Origin: Chloroflexota bacterium
GTDB lineage: Bacteria > Chloroflexota > Anaerolineae > Anaerolineales > Anaerolineaceae
Assembly: GCA_012729755.1 (NCBI GenBank)
Contig: JAAYCN010000017.1
Span: 1-64,000 of the forward strand
DNA length: 64,000 bases
Direction: 5' to 3'
Below, piece by piece: positions 26,513 through 36,114 of this stretch (the first letter of the stretch is position 1; each line of letters starts with the position of its first letter). The notes under the pieces were generated by a model, which made no database searches, was not told the DNA's origin, and saw only the letters and a program-made list of their open reading frames with translations. The position numbers were made by a program, and so were the translations under genes.

Positions 26513-27778
26513 ATGTTTTTGGATTCAGTGATCATTAACGTGCATTCGGGCAAAGGCGGGGATGGCATGGTGCATATGCACCGCGAGAAGTACCGCCCGC
26601 GCGGTGGCCCGGATGGGGGCGATGGCGGCAGGGGTGGCAGCGTCATCCTCGAGGTCCAGGCGACTCTGAACACGCTTAATAAGTTTCATTACAACGAAGA
26701 ATACAAAGCCCCCGCGGGGAAAAATGGCGGCCCCTCGAACCGTTCGGGGAAGGCAGGAAAAGACCTGATCATCCAAGTGCCGCCAGGGACAATTATCTAC
26801 AATAACGAAACGCTTGAGCTGTTGGGCGACCTGGTAACGTCTGGCCAACGGCTGGTGGTAGCCAAAGGCGGCAGAGGCGGCAGGGGGAATCAGCACTTCG
26901 CGAGTTCTCGAAATCAGATGCCGCTGACGGCAGAAAAAGGGGAGCCAGGCGAAGATCTCGCTATCAGGCTTGAATTGAAGCTGATTGCGGACGTCGGGTT
27001 GGTTGGCATGCCAAACGCGGGAAAATCGTCGATTTTAGCTGCCACAACCAATGCCCGTCCCAAGGTGGCGAACTATCCCTTCACCACTTTGGAGCCTAAT
27101 TTGGGTGTGGTAGAGCTTGACCCGGAACATACCATGGTGATGGCGGATATCCCCGGCCTCATTGAAGGCGCCTCAGAAGGGGTTGGCCTGGGTTTTGACT
27201 TTTTAAGGCATGTCCAGCGCACGCGGGTGTTAATTCACGTGCTGGATGGCATGTCAGAGGACCCTGCAGGTGATTACGAAACGATTAACAATGAGCTGGC
27301 GCTGTTTGATGATCGTCTGGCAACTCTCCCGCAGGTGGTCGTTCTCAATAAGATCGACCTGCCGGAAGTTCAGGCGAAATATGATCGCTTGCGGCAAGTG
27401 TTTGCCGATGAAAATGTTGAATTATTCTCCGCTTCGGCGGTGACTCATCAGAATATGAGAGAGTTGATGTGGAAAACCTGGCAAGTGCTGCAGGACGCGC
27501 CGATCCCTGAAGCAGAAGAGGAAATGCCGGTCTATCGCGCACTCGAGGATCCAAAAGCGTTTCAAGTCTTTGAAGACGAGGACGAAGAGGGGTGGCGTGT
27601 GACCGGGAAGATGATCGAACGCGCTGCCGCGATGACATACTGGGAACAACCTGGCTCAGTGCGGCGCTTCCAGCGGCTGATGAAAGGTTTGGGAGTGGAT
27701 AAGGCTTTGCGTGAAGCTGGAATTCAAGAAGGTGAGACCGTTCATATTGGTGAATGGGACTTGGAGTGGGTGGATTAG
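26513..27778 (+). CDS. obg: Obg-family GTPase (CgtA/ObgE)
   Basis: Ribosome-assembly and stress GTPase, 421 aa. Three parts: the glycine-rich Obg fold (about 1-158: VNVHSGKGGDGMVHMHREKY, PDGGDGGRGGSVIL), the G domain (VGMPNAGKSSIL, DIPGLIEGASEGVGLG, NKID) and a C-terminal OCT domain (from about 345, ending HIGEWDLEWVD). I use the ATG at 26513, seven nt after GAGGTG. The track's GTG at 26504 overlaps that ribosome-binding site. Confidence 0.95.
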   Translation: MFLDSVIINVHSGKGGDGMVHMHREKYRPRGGPDGGDGGRGGSVILEVQATLNTLNKFHYNEEYKAPAGKNGGPSNRSGKAGKDLIIQVPPGTIIYNNETLELLGDLVTSGQRLVVAKGGRGGRGNQHFASSRNQMPLTAEKGEPGEDLAIRLELKLIADVGLVGMPNAGKSSILAATTNARPKVANYPFTTLEPNLGVVELDPEHTMVMADIPGLIEGASEGVGLGFDFLRHVQRTRVLIHVLDGMSEDPAGDYETINNELALFDDRLATLPQVVVLNKIDLPEVQAKYDRLRQVFADENVELFSASAVTHQNMRELMWKTWQVLQDAPIPEAEEEMPVYRALEDPKAFQVFEDEDEEGWRVTGKMIERAAAMTYWEQPGSVRRFQRLMKGLGVDKALREAGIQEGETVHIGEWDLEWVD

Positions 27779-27783
27779 CGCTT

Positions 27784-27828
27784 AAAAATGTTCGCCAGCT
27801 AGGTGAGGGGGGCACCCAGCCGACGAAC
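27784..27828 (-). terminator. Strand-specific intrinsic terminator downstream of nrdJ/obg
   Basis: Arms 27790-27805 and 27813-27828 form a 16-bp stem with a 7-nt loop. On the plus strand three positions mismatch (C/A or A/C), but on the minus strand all three become G-U wobbles, so the structure is under RNA-level constraint on the minus strand. A run of five U follows on that strand. It would act as a second stop for transcription leaving nrdJ, preventing antisense read-through into obg. Confidence 0.65.
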
Positions 27829-27945
27829 TTTAGTAGTTTACCATTAAATTAGAAAACATAATAAAAATACACAGAAATTGATTAACGTTTTGTTATTAAT
27901 TCTGCTAAGAAATCGGAATATTCGCGCTTTTGAATCTCAGTTGAT

Positions 27946-27972
27946 AAAAAGAGGTCAGCCCAGGCTGACCTC
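27946..27972 (-). terminator. Intrinsic terminator after nrdJ
   Basis: Minus strand: GAGGTCAGCC and GGCTGACCTC form a 10-bp stem (27951-27960 / 27963-27972), then TTTTT, 28 nt after the nrdJ stop. Confidence 0.85.
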
Positions 27973-27999
27973 TCAGAACGTTGATTCGACCAACAGTTT

Positions 28000-30579
28000 T
28001 TAGCACTCGCTGTGCCCACAGGTGTAGCACTTGGAGCAGCCTTCTTCGTTGATCAGGGTAGCCTGACCGCATTCGGGGCAGAGCTCGCCCAACGGCCTCG
28101 ACTCAGGGGTTATGCCTGGAATGGCTAATTGTTCTTTGGGCAGCGGTTCAGGAGCGGGGATTTCTTTCTGCCAGTGTTGCTGGTAAAGATAATCATCGAG
28201 GGCTTTGGCGATGCCGTCAGGCAGAGATCTCACCCGATTGGGGCCGAAACCAAGCGAGCGACCGCCGCCGATGCCGGCTAACTGTTCCATGACGAGCTTG
28301 AGGCGTTCGCGAGGTTCAATGGGAGAGGCGATGCGCAGAACATAAGAAATAAGACGCCCCATTGCCTCAGAATGCGCGGCGGTTTCGCTGCCGGCCTTGG
28401 CGGTGTTGATGAAGACCTCAAATGGCTGGTTGCCACCATTCTCATTGATTGTGATGAAGGCTTTGCCAAGCGGGGTCTCGATTGAGTAGGTGTAGCCATG
28501 CAGTGTGCGAGGTCGAGGACGTTTGGTATCTTTCCAGAGGCGCAATTGCGACTCGATATCTTCCCCATACAGCCCAGCCAATTCCGTCACAGCATCCCCG
28601 CCACTTTCTTTTGCCTGCATGGTGGCTTTTGTTTCCAGAACGACTTTGTCGCGGGAGCCAGTGATGTATACCGTGATGCCCTTGCAGCCTAATTTCCAGG
28701 CATACATGAAGGCGTTTTTTACTTCTTCTTCTGTGGTGCCGGCTGGGAAGTTGATCGTCTTGGAAAGCGAATTATCGACAAAACGCTGCAGGGCGGCCTG
28801 GATGCGGATGTGTTCATCCGCGGTGATATCTGATGAGACAACAAAAACCTGACGAATATGCTGTGGCAGTAGTTCGATGTTCTGACAGGAACCGTTTTCG
28901 AGCACCTTGTCAATAATCTGGTTTTTGGTTTCTTCGGTCAGATTGGTGGCGTCCAGCGCGTTCTTGAAGTGAGGTGAAACGTAGTTCAGTTTAAGGTCAG
29001 TGCCTCTGTCGTTAACGTGGCGTACATAGGCAAGCGCGAAAACAGGTTCACAGCCGTACCCTTCGCACCCAGCGACTGTGCCGATCGTGCCGGTTGGAGC
29101 GACGGTGGTTTGAGCAGCGTTGCGGATGCCGTATTTGAGGATGTCCTCAACGATCTCATCCCAGTTGATTTCAGGCCGCTGCCAGTCGCGGGTGTAGGCT
29201 TCAAGTGGCGTGGGGGGAGTCCAGCGCATATTGTGACGGTCATAAATGCTGCCTTCGATGGCTGGGAACGGCCCCTTTTCCTGGGCGAGCCTGACACTGG
29301 TTTTCATGGCGTGATAGCGCACAAATTCCATCACCTGGCCGCAGAACTCAAGCGATTCCTCACTGCCATAGCGGATGCCGCAGTGGTACATGAGGTCAGC
29401 CAAACCCATAATGCCTAATCCGATGCGGCGGGCGTTTAACGCTGACTGACGCAACTCAGGCACCGCAGGCACATAGGCGTTCTTATCGACCACATGGTCG
29501 AGGAATTCAGCAGCCAATTCCGTAGTGCGTTGCAACTTCAGCCAGTCAACCTTGCCATCTTTGCCACAATGTTCAGCCAGGTTGATCGAACCCAGACAAC
29601 AGTTTTCATAGGGGCCTAACCATTGTTCACCGCAGGGATTGGTGGCTTCCAGATCATACAGATGGGGGACCGGGTTGGCGCGGTTGGCAGCATCGAGGAA
29701 GAGCGCACCCGGCTCACCATTGTGGTGCGCCTGGCTGACGAATTTATCAAACAGTTCGCGAGCTTTGACAGTTTTGTGAACTTTAATTGGCACACCGGCA
29801 CGTTCCGCCGCCTCAATGGTGCCGCTGAATTTCTTGTATTCCGGCGAGTGAACATCGGGAAAGCGCAGGTCCCAATCGGTGTCGTTTTCAACAGCCTGCA
29901 TAAAAGCGTCGGTGATGCCGAGCGAAATATTGAAGTTGGTAATAGCGTTTTCATTCGTCTTGCAGTGAATAAAGTCTTCAACATCCGGATGATCCACCCG
30001 AAGAATTCCCATATTGGCGCCGCGACGCGTTCCACCCTGGGCGATCTCTCCAAAGGCGTGGTCATAAACTCGCAGGAAACCAACCGGGCCGGTAGCCTCA
30101 CCCGCTGAAGTCTTCACCATCGAGCCAGCAGGGCGCAGCCTTGAGAAGTTGAAGCCGTTGCCGCCGCCAGTCTGCTGGATGAGCGCAGCGTTGCGCAAGG
30201 TAGAAAAAATGCCATCCGAGGCGCGTCCCATATCATCAGCGATCGGAAGCACAAAGCAGGCAGCAAGTTGGCCAAGTGGGGTGCCAGCGCCGGTGAAGGT
30301 GGGTGAATTGGGGAAGAAGCTCTTGGTCACCAGCATCTCGTAGTATGCCCTGGCGGTCTGTTCGACAGGCATGCCATTATCTACGGTGTCAGCCACGTGC
30401 CAGGCAATGCGCCAGAACATTTCTTCGACGCTTTCAACTGGCTGACCATCGATACCACGACGCAGATAACGCTTGGAGAGGATCTGGCGTGAATTATCAC
30501 TTAATTCGATGGAGGGCAGATCCTCAGGCAAGGGTGGGGTGGGTAATAAACCAGATGAGGTGATGGGCTTCTCTGACAT
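28000..30579 (-). CDS. nrdJ: Adenosylcobalamin-dependent (class II) ribonucleotide reductase
   Basis: Reduces ribonucleotides to deoxyribonucleotides with a B12-generated thiyl radical. 859 aa. [21 protein letters not shown] begins the ten-stranded barrel, [21 protein letters not shown] is the NPCGE-containing active-site stretch, and [19 protein letters not shown] follows. The C-terminus ends in a four-Cys zinc-ribbon-like tail (CPECGQ ... CYTCGHSEC), which carries the redox-active Cys pair in this subfamily. No N-terminal ATP-cone motif is apparent. SD AAAGGA precedes the ATG. It follows its presumed regulator nrdR by 22 nt. Confidence 0.95.
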   Translation of the reverse strand: MSEKPITSSGLLPTPPLPEDLPSIELSDNSRQILSKRYLRRGIDGQPVESVEEMFWRIAWHVADTVDNGMPVEQTARAYYEMLVTKSFFPNSPTFTGAGTPLGQLAACFVLPIADDMGRASDGIFSTLRNAALIQQTGGGNGFNFSRLRPAGSMVKTSAGEATGPVGFLRVYDHAFGEIAQGGTRRGANMGILRVDHPDVEDFIHCKTNENAITNFNISLGITDAFMQAVENDTDWDLRFPDVHSPEYKKFSGTIEAAERAGVPIKVHKTVKARELFDKFVSQAHHNGEPGALFLDAANRANPVPHLYDLEATNPCGEQWLGPYENCCLGSINLAEHCGKDGKVDWLKLQRTTELAAEFLDHVVDKNAYVPAVPELRQSALNARRIGLGIMGLADLMYHCGIRYGSEESLEFCGQVMEFVRYHAMKTSVRLAQEKGPFPAIEGSIYDRHNMRWTPPTPLEAYTRDWQRPEINWDEIVEDILKYGIRNAAQTTVAPTGTIGTVAGCEGYGCEPVFALAYVRHVNDRGTDLKLNYVSPHFKNALDATNLTEETKNQIIDKVLENGSCQNIELLPQHIRQVFVVSSDITADEHIRIQAALQRFVDNSLSKTINFPAGTTEEEVKNAFMYAWKLGCKGITVYITGSRDKVVLETKATMQAKESGGDAVTELAGLYGEDIESQLRLWKDTKRPRPRTLHGYTYSIETPLGKAFITINENGGNQPFEVFINTAKAGSETAAHSEAMGRLISYVLRIASPIEPRERLKLVMEQLAGIGGGRSLGFGPNRVRSLPDGIAKALDDYLYQQHWQKEIPAPEPLPKEQLAIPGITPESRPLGELCPECGQATLINEEGCSKCYTCGHSEC

Positions 30580-30601
30580 AGCGAGTCCTTTGAATGGAAA
30601 A

Positions 30602-31060
30602 TTATTTTTCTACTTCTGACAGGAGATGGTCAATCTCATTGCGTATGGTATGCAGGTCGTCCATCCGCAGATAGACGATGGCATAACGGATATAAGCAAT
30701 ATGGTCGAGTTCTTTAAGACCTTTGACGGCCAGATCTCCTACAACGCGGGAGTTAACCTCAGAACGGCCTTTTTTTTGGAGCTCTGCTTCAATGTTGCCA
30801 GCCAGTCTTTCAATCGCGGCGGCAGGAACCGGGCGCTTCGCACAGGCGATGCGCAGACCTGCAACTAATTTGTCGCGGTTGAATTCTTCGCGGGTGCCAT
30901 CGCGTTTGACCAAAAGAGGTGTGGTGAGGATGGGACGTTCGATAGTGCTAAAGCGCTGCCCGCAGGAATCGCATTGGCGACGCCGGCGGATGCCTCTTTG
31001 GGCATCTTTCGTGGTGTCGATGACGCGCGATTCGCTATGTTGACAATAAGGACAATTCAA
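30602..31060 (-). CDS. nrdR: Transcriptional repressor NrdR, TTG start
   Basis: 152 aa; (d)ATP-sensing repressor of ribonucleotide reductase genes. An N-terminal zinc ribbon ([15 protein letters not shown] and [12 protein letters not shown]) is followed by an ATP-cone ([22 protein letters not shown]). The family's usual start is M-K/N-CPYC. The track ORF begins 19 residues earlier; the TTG at 31060 gives the standard N-terminus and has GGAG 7 nt upstream. It leads the nrdR-nrdJ operon, so it probably represses its own promoter too. Confidence 0.93.
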   Translation of the reverse strand: MNCPYCQHSESRVIDTTKDAQRGIRRRRQCDSCGQRFSTIERPILTTPLLVKRDGTREEFNRDKLVAGLRIACAKRPVPAAAIERLAGNIEAELQKKGRSEVNSRVVGDLAVKGLKELDHIAYIRYAIVYLRMDDLHTIRNEIDHLLSEVEK

Positions 31061-31108
31061 TTTGCTGCTCCAGTAGTCATACCTATGGGTGGGGGTATAT
31101 AAGCAAAT

Positions 31109-31126
31109 CCACCGCATATATGGTGG
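31109..31126. promoter_or_regulatory. Candidate operator in the nrdR promoter region
   Basis: CCACCGCATATATGGTGG is an inverted repeat with an AT-rich centre, 49 nt upstream of the nrdR start codon and next to TATATA (31096-31101), a possible -10. NrdR boxes are 16-bp palindromes with AT-rich cores (consensus near ACACWATATATWGTGT); this site has the shape but not the exact letters, so identity is inferred from position. Confidence 0.35.
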
Positions 31127-31411
31127 AAAAAGTGTATCACGATCGTGGCATCAACGGCCTCTTTTACAGGAATTTAATCTTAACAATGCAGACTTTTTAA
31201 GGTTTGAATTCAAATGTGGATGAACTGTGGAGAATGCTGGTTTATCTTGCTTAAGAAGCATAGATTGGTTCCGAGATATAGATTCACTTGCGGATAGGTT
31301 CTGGAAGATGCTTCGTGTAGTAAATGCACTTGCTGATTAACAAGTTCTATTTTTGTTATTTAGACACACTTCTTAGGCTGATTTGTGTTGGGTTTACGAA
31401 AGATTGATATG

Positions 31412-31428
31412 CAAAACCTGGTTTTGCG
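31412..31428. repeat. Perfect 17-bp palindrome, operator-like
   Basis: GCAAAACC-T-GGTTTTGC is an exact inverted repeat with a single central base. Such short-spaced palindromes usually bind dimeric proteins rather than form RNA hairpins. No adjacent gene start points to its regulator. Confidence 0.4.
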
Positions 31429-31511
31429 CGCGCTTATTTGCCGCTGCCGCAGCAGGCTGGCCATCTTTTTTATGTAAAATAGGCAGGCTTATATTGAAAT
31501 AAGCTAGTTAA

Positions 31512-31583
31512 GAGTCTCCAACCTTCCTTTCAAGCGGTGAAAGGAAGGTTGGAAAAGCACCAACAAGCACGATTAGGAGACTC
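31512..31583 (-). repeat. Nested stem-loop downstream of ftsZ
   Basis: A perfect 14-bp stem, CCAACCTTCCTTTC / GAAAGGAAGGTTGG (31518-31531 and 31539-31552), with a 7-nt loop, is enclosed by a second pair GAGTCT / AGACTC (31512-31517 and 31578-31583). It begins 14 nt after the ftsZ stop. Without a U-tract on either strand it is not a classical terminator. It may protect the 3' end of the dcw mRNA or be a small structured RNA. Confidence 0.5.
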
Positions 31584-31597
31584 GTGGTTTGGACAGA

Positions 31598-32728
31598 TTA
31601 TCCGCGGCGATTGCGCATGAAGGCAGGTATGTCGAGATCGACATTGTTGCCGACAAATTCGTATCGCTCAGTGGTCTGAGCCTGTGTCGCCGGTTCGGGT
31701 TTAGGCATCGGGTCTGACGGGGTTAGAATTCGCGCCCGGGTGTCGGCTCCTTGAAAAAAAGGCTGCTCCACCTCGTGAGAAGTGGGGATATTGTGATCGA
31801 AGCCTGTCGCAATGACCGTGATGCGGATGTTGTCGCCCATTGCCTCATCGATGACGGCACCGAAGATGAGGTTGACATCGGGGTGGGCGGTTTCTTTGAT
31901 GATTGCAGCTGCCTGGTTGACCTCAAAGAGTGAGAGGCTTGGTCCACCGGTGACGTTAAACAGAATGCCGTGAGCGCCATTGATGGTGACATCGAGCAAC
32001 TGACTTGAGATTGCCTGTTCGGCGGCGATGCGTGCGCGGTCTTCGCCAGAAGCCTGACCGACTGCCATAAGGGCGGCGCCCCCTTCAGACATGATCGTGC
32101 GCACGTCGGCAAAGTCGAGGTTGATCAGACCAGGAATAGTGATAAGTTCTGAGATGCCCTGAATGCCCTGACGTAAAACATCGTCTGCCATGCGGAACGC
32201 ATCATTAAGGCCTACATTCTTTGTGATGATCTGAAGCAGACGATCGTTGGGGATGACAATCAATGTGTCTGCGTGTTGTTTGAGACGCATAGCGCCTTCC
32301 TCGGCATTCCTGCTGCGGTGCGCGCCTTCAAAAGAGAAAGGACGGGTGACGACGCCGATGGTCAGCGCGCCAATTTCTTTGGCGATTTGAGCAACGACTG
32401 GTGCAGCACCGGTTCCTGTGCCGCCACCTAAACCCGCTGTGACAAAGACCATATCGCTGCCTTTGAGGACCTCATAGAGATCTTCGGCGGATTCTTCAGC
32501 AGCCGCCTGGCCGATGGAGGGATTGCCTCCTGCGCCAAGACCGCGCGTGGATTTGTCACCAATACGTACTCGGGTGGGGGCGTTCGATTTAAGCAATGCC
32601 TGGGCGTCGGTGTTGACCGAAATGAATTCGATGCCTTGAAGACCTTCGGCGATCATGCGGTTGACTGCGTTGCAGCCACCGCCGCCAACTCCTACTACTT
32701 TGATTCTTGCAAATGATTCAGCATCCAT
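31598..32728 (-). CDS. ftsZ: Cell division protein FtsZ
   Basis: Tubulin-like GTPase that forms the division ring. 376 aa. [14 protein letters not shown] starts the GTP-binding domain, [13 protein letters not shown] is the tubulin signature, and [11 protein letters not shown] is the T7-loop region. The C-terminal peptide [12 protein letters not shown] matches the FtsA-binding tail consensus. The track start is a TTG at 32755; I prefer the ATG at 32728, eight nt after TAGGAG, which gives the normal short N-terminus. Last gene of the dcw cluster, 27 nt after ftsA. Confidence 0.96.
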   Translation of the reverse strand: MDAESFARIKVVGVGGGGCNAVNRMIAEGLQGIEFISVNTDAQALLKSNAPTRVRIGDKSTRGLGAGGNPSIGQAAAEESAEDLYEVLKGSDMVFVTAGLGGGTGTGAAPVVAQIAKEIGALTIGVVTRPFSFEGAHRSRNAEEGAMRLKQHADTLIVIPNDRLLQIITKNVGLNDAFRMADDVLRQGIQGISELITIPGLINLDFADVRTIMSEGGAALMAVGQASGEDRARIAAEQAISSQLLDVTINGAHGILFNVTGGPSLSLFEVNQAAAIIKETAHPDVNLIFGAVIDEAMGDNIRITVIATGFDHNIPTSHEVEQPFFQGADTRARILTPSDPMPKPEPATQAQTTERYEFVGNNVDLDIPAFMRNRRG

Positions 32729-32755
32729 GATATTTCTCCTATTTTGCTTGTTCAA

Positions 32756-33991
32756 TTATGGCAATAAAACTTTTAACCAACCGAGGATGTCCGCTTTTTT
32801 CCCGGTTTGATTTCTGGATTTGCCAGGCCGCTCAGTGAGCACCTGGTTTGTTTCGCTCATCAGAATCGCCCACTGCAAAAGCCCTACGCTGGTGGCATAG
32901 GCAGGGGAAGCGATCTGATCGGTGAGGCCGACCATCTTTTCCGGTTTGCCAATGCGGCAAGGCAGATTGGTGACCCGACTGGCGAGTTTTCGGATGCCAG
33001 GCAATTGGCTGGCTCCGCCGGTGAGAACGAGGCCTGCGGGAAGCATGCCGTCATATCCGGAATTCTTAATTTCGCGTTCAACGAGCTGGAAGATTTCTTC
33101 GACACGAGCTTCGATGATGTTGACCAACTCACGACGATTGACAGTTGAGGGCTGTTCGGAGCCGAATGATTTGATTGAAAAGGTTTCTTCTTCACCGATC
33201 TCGTCTAAATTCGCGTAGCCATGCTGTAGCTTGACTTCTTCGGCCACGTCAAGAGGCAGTCTCAGACCCTGAGCAATATCGGAGGTGACAGAGTTGCCGC
33301 CATAGCCGATCACGCTGGTGTGCCAGACATCGCCGTTGATGTAAATGGCGATATCGGTTGTGCCCGCGCCGAGGTCAACGACCGCGACACCCATTGAACG
33401 CTCCGTCTCAGAGAGCACCATTTCACCCGCGGCGAGGGGATTGAGCACAAATTGTGAAACTTCAATCCTGGCGCCGGAGACGCACTGGCGCAAGTTTTCG
33501 ACTGTGGAGGCAGCCGCTGTGATGATATGCGCTTCAACTTCAAGCCTGAAACCGTGCATGCCAATGGGCTGACGGATTCCGTCCTGTCCATCAATGATGA
33601 AACCACGTTGAATGACGTGGATAATTTCGCGATTGTGAGGGATGGCGACTGCCTGGGCCGAATCGAGCGCTCGATAAACATCCTCCTGATCGATCACACG
33701 ACCTGAAATGCCAACCACGCCGCGGCTGTTAACTGAGGAGACGTGGGATCCAGCCAGGCTCACCAGGGCGCTATTGATTTCGAAACCAGAGGTGCGTTCG
33801 GCTTTTTCGATGGAGCGTTCGATAGCGCGCGAAGCGGATTCGATATCGGTAACGATACCTTTGCGGATGCCCATGGAGGGTTCGACCCCCACACCCAAAA
33901 TGCGCAGATTGTAGCCATTCTCAACGCGGGCTACAAGCGTGCAAATTTTAGATGTTCCAATGTCTATTCCAACTACGATCGGGTCTTCCAT
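32756..33991 (-). CDS. ftsA: Cell division protein FtsA
   Basis: Actin-like membrane tether for FtsZ, 411 aa. Phosphate 1 region VVGIDIGTSKICTLVA, the 1C/SHS2 insertion after about residue 85, phosphate 2 VVDLGAGTTDIAIY and adenosine region VLTGGASQLPGI. The C-terminus (ADILGWLKVLLP) is the short amphipathic helix that binds the membrane. Directly upstream of ftsZ and downstream of ftsQ (2-nt gap). Confidence 0.96.
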   Translation of the reverse strand: MEDPIVVGIDIGTSKICTLVARVENGYNLRILGVGVEPSMGIRKGIVTDIESASRAIERSIEKAERTSGFEINSALVSLAGSHVSSVNSRGVVGISGRVIDQEDVYRALDSAQAVAIPHNREIIHVIQRGFIIDGQDGIRQPIGMHGFRLEVEAHIITAAASTVENLRQCVSGARIEVSQFVLNPLAAGEMVLSETERSMGVAVVDLGAGTTDIAIYINGDVWHTSVIGYGGNSVTSDIAQGLRLPLDVAEEVKLQHGYANLDEIGEEETFSIKSFGSEQPSTVNRRELVNIIEARVEEIFQLVEREIKNSGYDGMLPAGLVLTGGASQLPGIRKLASRVTNLPCRIGKPEKMVGLTDQIASPAYATSVGLLQWAILMSETNQVLTERPGKSRNQTGKKADILGWLKVLLP

Positions 33992-33993
33992 GG

Positions 33994-35013
33994 TTACTGC
34001 TCCAGTCTGTAATAAGGTGCGTGTAGAAACTCCATACTGATCATAGTTGGATGCAAGTTTTGGGCCAGAATGGAGTTAACAATAGTTTTATATTCAACCA
34101 ATTTCAAATCAATTTTTTCAGAGTCACTGCCGAAATAAACCTGCCAACCATTTGGATCCATCCAGCCTAAACCAGTCTCGGGGGTGTGGAGCAAATTTGT
34201 GCCTTCTGGCAGGATTTTGGCCAGTTTCTCAACGGCGTGGACGAAAGTCGGGTCGACGTTCGGTTTAATTGCTGTGTCTACTTCATCAGTGTTGACGTAG
34301 GTGACGGTTTTGGGGTCTACCCAACCGAGCGGGTGAGGGGGTTCACCCGTAGAGTAGACGGCGAGCAGTCCTCCGCTGTCTCCACGTGGGCTGAAACCGT
34401 ATCCGTCTTTGTCGATCCACTGAGTGATCTCGTCGTTCTGAAGCCAGGCAATCAGCGGTTCGCGCTCAGTGACGGTGATATTAATCAGGTTGGGTAAAGA
34501 AACCGACACGTCAGCACTGGCAACTTCGGAAAAAGTAGCCAATATGACTTGTTCCACTTCCTGTGGAACCACTTCAACAATTGGTGTTCCGCCGACAGTC
34601 AGCGACTGGATCATCTCATTGGCGCTGACGCGCTGAGCGCCATTCAGGTTGACACCTGAAATTTTGAATTCATTGCTCATAGATATATAGAGCAAGGCAC
34701 CGGCAGCAACGACAGCGATAATTGCTGAGACAACCCGCCAGCCGATTCTGATGTTTGGCAGGGTAGGCAAGCGTACTTCCGTACCTTCTGAACCGGTAGC
34801 CATGTAAACGCGCTTGCGGGTTTGTTGGCGAAAAGAAGGATTGCTATCGGTCGGAGTGTAGCCGGTACGGCGTTGGACGACACGAGCGGAGTTTTGGGCG
34901 TTACGGCTCTCGCGTATGGCTGGGTTGGAAACCGGCTTGTTGCGAACCGGTTCCATTTGACGCCGCGCACGGATCAAATCCGCGCGGGAGAGATTCTCGT
35001 TTTTTCTCGCCAT
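33994..35013 (-). CDS. ftsQ: Cell division protein FtsQ/DivIB
   Basis: 339 aa. A long basic cytoplasmic tail (about 1-90), one membrane helix (VVSAIIAVVAAGALLYISM), then an extracytoplasmic POTRA domain (FKISGVNLNGAQRVSANEMIQ) and beta domain (VTEREPLIAWL). The tail is longer than in proteobacterial FtsQ. Bridges FtsB/FtsL and the ring. Its ATG directly follows the ddl stop (TAAATGG). Confidence 0.85.
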   Translation of the reverse strand: MARKNENLSRADLIRARRQMEPVRNKPVSNPAIRESRNAQNSARVVQRRTGYTPTDSNPSFRQQTRKRVYMATGSEGTEVRLPTLPNIRIGWRVVSAIIAVVAAGALLYISMSNEFKISGVNLNGAQRVSANEMIQSLTVGGTPIVEVVPQEVEQVILATFSEVASADVSVSLPNLINITVTEREPLIAWLQNDEITQWIDKDGYGFSPRGDSGGLLAVYSTGEPPHPLGWVDPKTVTYVNTDEVDTAIKPNVDPTFVHAVEKLAKILPEGTNLLHTPETGLGWMDPNGWQVYFGSDSEKIDLKLVEYKTIVNSILAQNLHPTMISMEFLHAPYYRLEQ

Positions 35014-36114
35014 TTAATCCTCAAATTTCCTGACTGTGGCGTCGCGTTCAGCTTTGCGCTCGAAAGCCAGTTCGATTAAGCGGTCGACAAGCGCTGAATA
35101 GCTCAACCCGCAAGCGTTCCATAGTTTTGGGTACATGCTGATATGAGTGAAACCGGGCATCGTGTTGATTTCACTGAAGTAGATCTCTTCTGTGTCTTTA
35201 TCCATCAAAAAGTCAACCCGGGCGAGCCCAGCGCAATCCAGCGATTTAAAAGCCCGGATCGCGTAGTCATAAATAAGATTGGTTTGTTTTTCGCTCAATG
35301 AGGCAGGAATGCAGAGTTCAGCCACACCATTGAAGTATTTGTCGTTGTAAGTGTAGAACTCGGCATCTGGGAAGATCTCGCCAGGTACCGAATGAATGGG
35401 CTGGTCATTGCCCAGCACACTGATTTCAATTTCACGGGCGTTCAGTCCGCGCTCGACAAGAATGCGGCGATCATATCTGGCCGCTTTTTTGAGGGCTGGG
35501 ATGAGTTCAGCGCGATTGTGGGCTTTGCTGATGCCGACAGATGATCCAAGGTTGGCCGGCTTGATGAACAGTGGGTATGGGGCAATTTTTTCGGCGTCTT
35601 CAAACACTTTTTCGAGCTGATTGTTGACGTCGTTGCGCGAAAAAGTCGCGTATTCGAGCACCGGGATGCCTTCGGCTTCGATAATATGCTTGCAAATTGA
35701 TTTATCCATGGCGGTTGATGAACCCAAAACGCCGGCGCCGACATAGGCAGCGTCCAGGATCTCAAACATGCCCTGAATGGTGCCATCTTCACCATATGTG
35801 CCATGCAGAACCGGAAAGATAACATCAACACTTGTCAATAATCTGAGTTGGTTGTTTGAGCGGGTATAGAGATTGACTTTGCCTTGTTCGTTGATCAAGA
35901 CAACTTCGCTTAGACCTGCGATTGAACCGTCTTTGAACGTCTCCAACGTTGATTGGCCGGTAAGCCACGCGCCATCCTGAGTGATGCCGACCTGATGGAC
36001 AACATATTTTTCTTTGTCAATGGCTTCCTTAATCGAAGCGGCGGACATTAAAGAAACAGCATGCTCGCCGGAGCGGCCGCCGAAGAGTAATAACAGATTG
36101 AGTTTATGCTTCAT
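35014..36114 (-). CDS. ddl: D-alanine--D-alanine ligase
   Basis: ATP-grasp enzyme that makes the D-Ala-D-Ala end of the stem peptide. 366 aa, large subtype. LLLLFGGRSGEHAVSLMSA at the start, FIKPANLGSSVGISKA (ATP-grasp lysine strand), SEINTMPGFTHISMYPKLW at the end with the metal-binding Glu/Asn. The Tyr/Phe specificity residue was not assigned, so intrinsic vancomycin tolerance cannot be judged. The track GTG at 36123 is replaced by the ATG at 36114, five nt after AGGTGA; it overlaps murB by 11 nt. Confidence 0.95.
   Translation of the reverse strand: MKHKLNLLLLFGGRSGEHAVSLMSAASIKEAIDKEKYVVHQVGITQDGAWLTGQSTLETFKDGSIAGLSEVVLINEQGKVNLYTRSNNQLRLLTSVDVIFPVLHGTYGEDGTIQGMFEILDAAYVGAGVLGSSTAMDKSICKHIIEAEGIPVLEYATFSRNDVNNQLEKVFEDAEKIAPYPLFIKPANLGSSVGISKAHNRAELIPALKKAARYDRRILVERGLNAREIEISVLGNDQPIHSVPGEIFPDAEFYTYNDKYFNGVAELCIPASLSEKQTNLIYDYAIRAFKSLDCAGLARVDFLMDKDTEEIYFSEINTMPGFTHISMYPKLWNACGLSYSALVDRLIELAFERKAERDATVRKFED

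Larger units (their letters stand above)
31061..31597. other. Noncoding region between nrdR and ftsZ with several palindromes
   Basis: 537 bases without a credible gene, AT-rich. It should contain the nrdR promoter and the end of the dcw transcript. Inverted repeats seen: CCACC-N8-GGTGG (31109-31126), the perfect GCAAAACC-T-GGTTTTGC (31412-31428), GCTGC-C-GCAGC shortly after it, and the large nested structure at 31512-31583. Each is listed on its own where supported. Confidence 0.6.

Noticed and set aside
27784-27828. Hairpin considered as a riboswitch
   Set aside because: No downstream gene in the right direction; U-tract and G-U pattern fit a minus-strand terminator.
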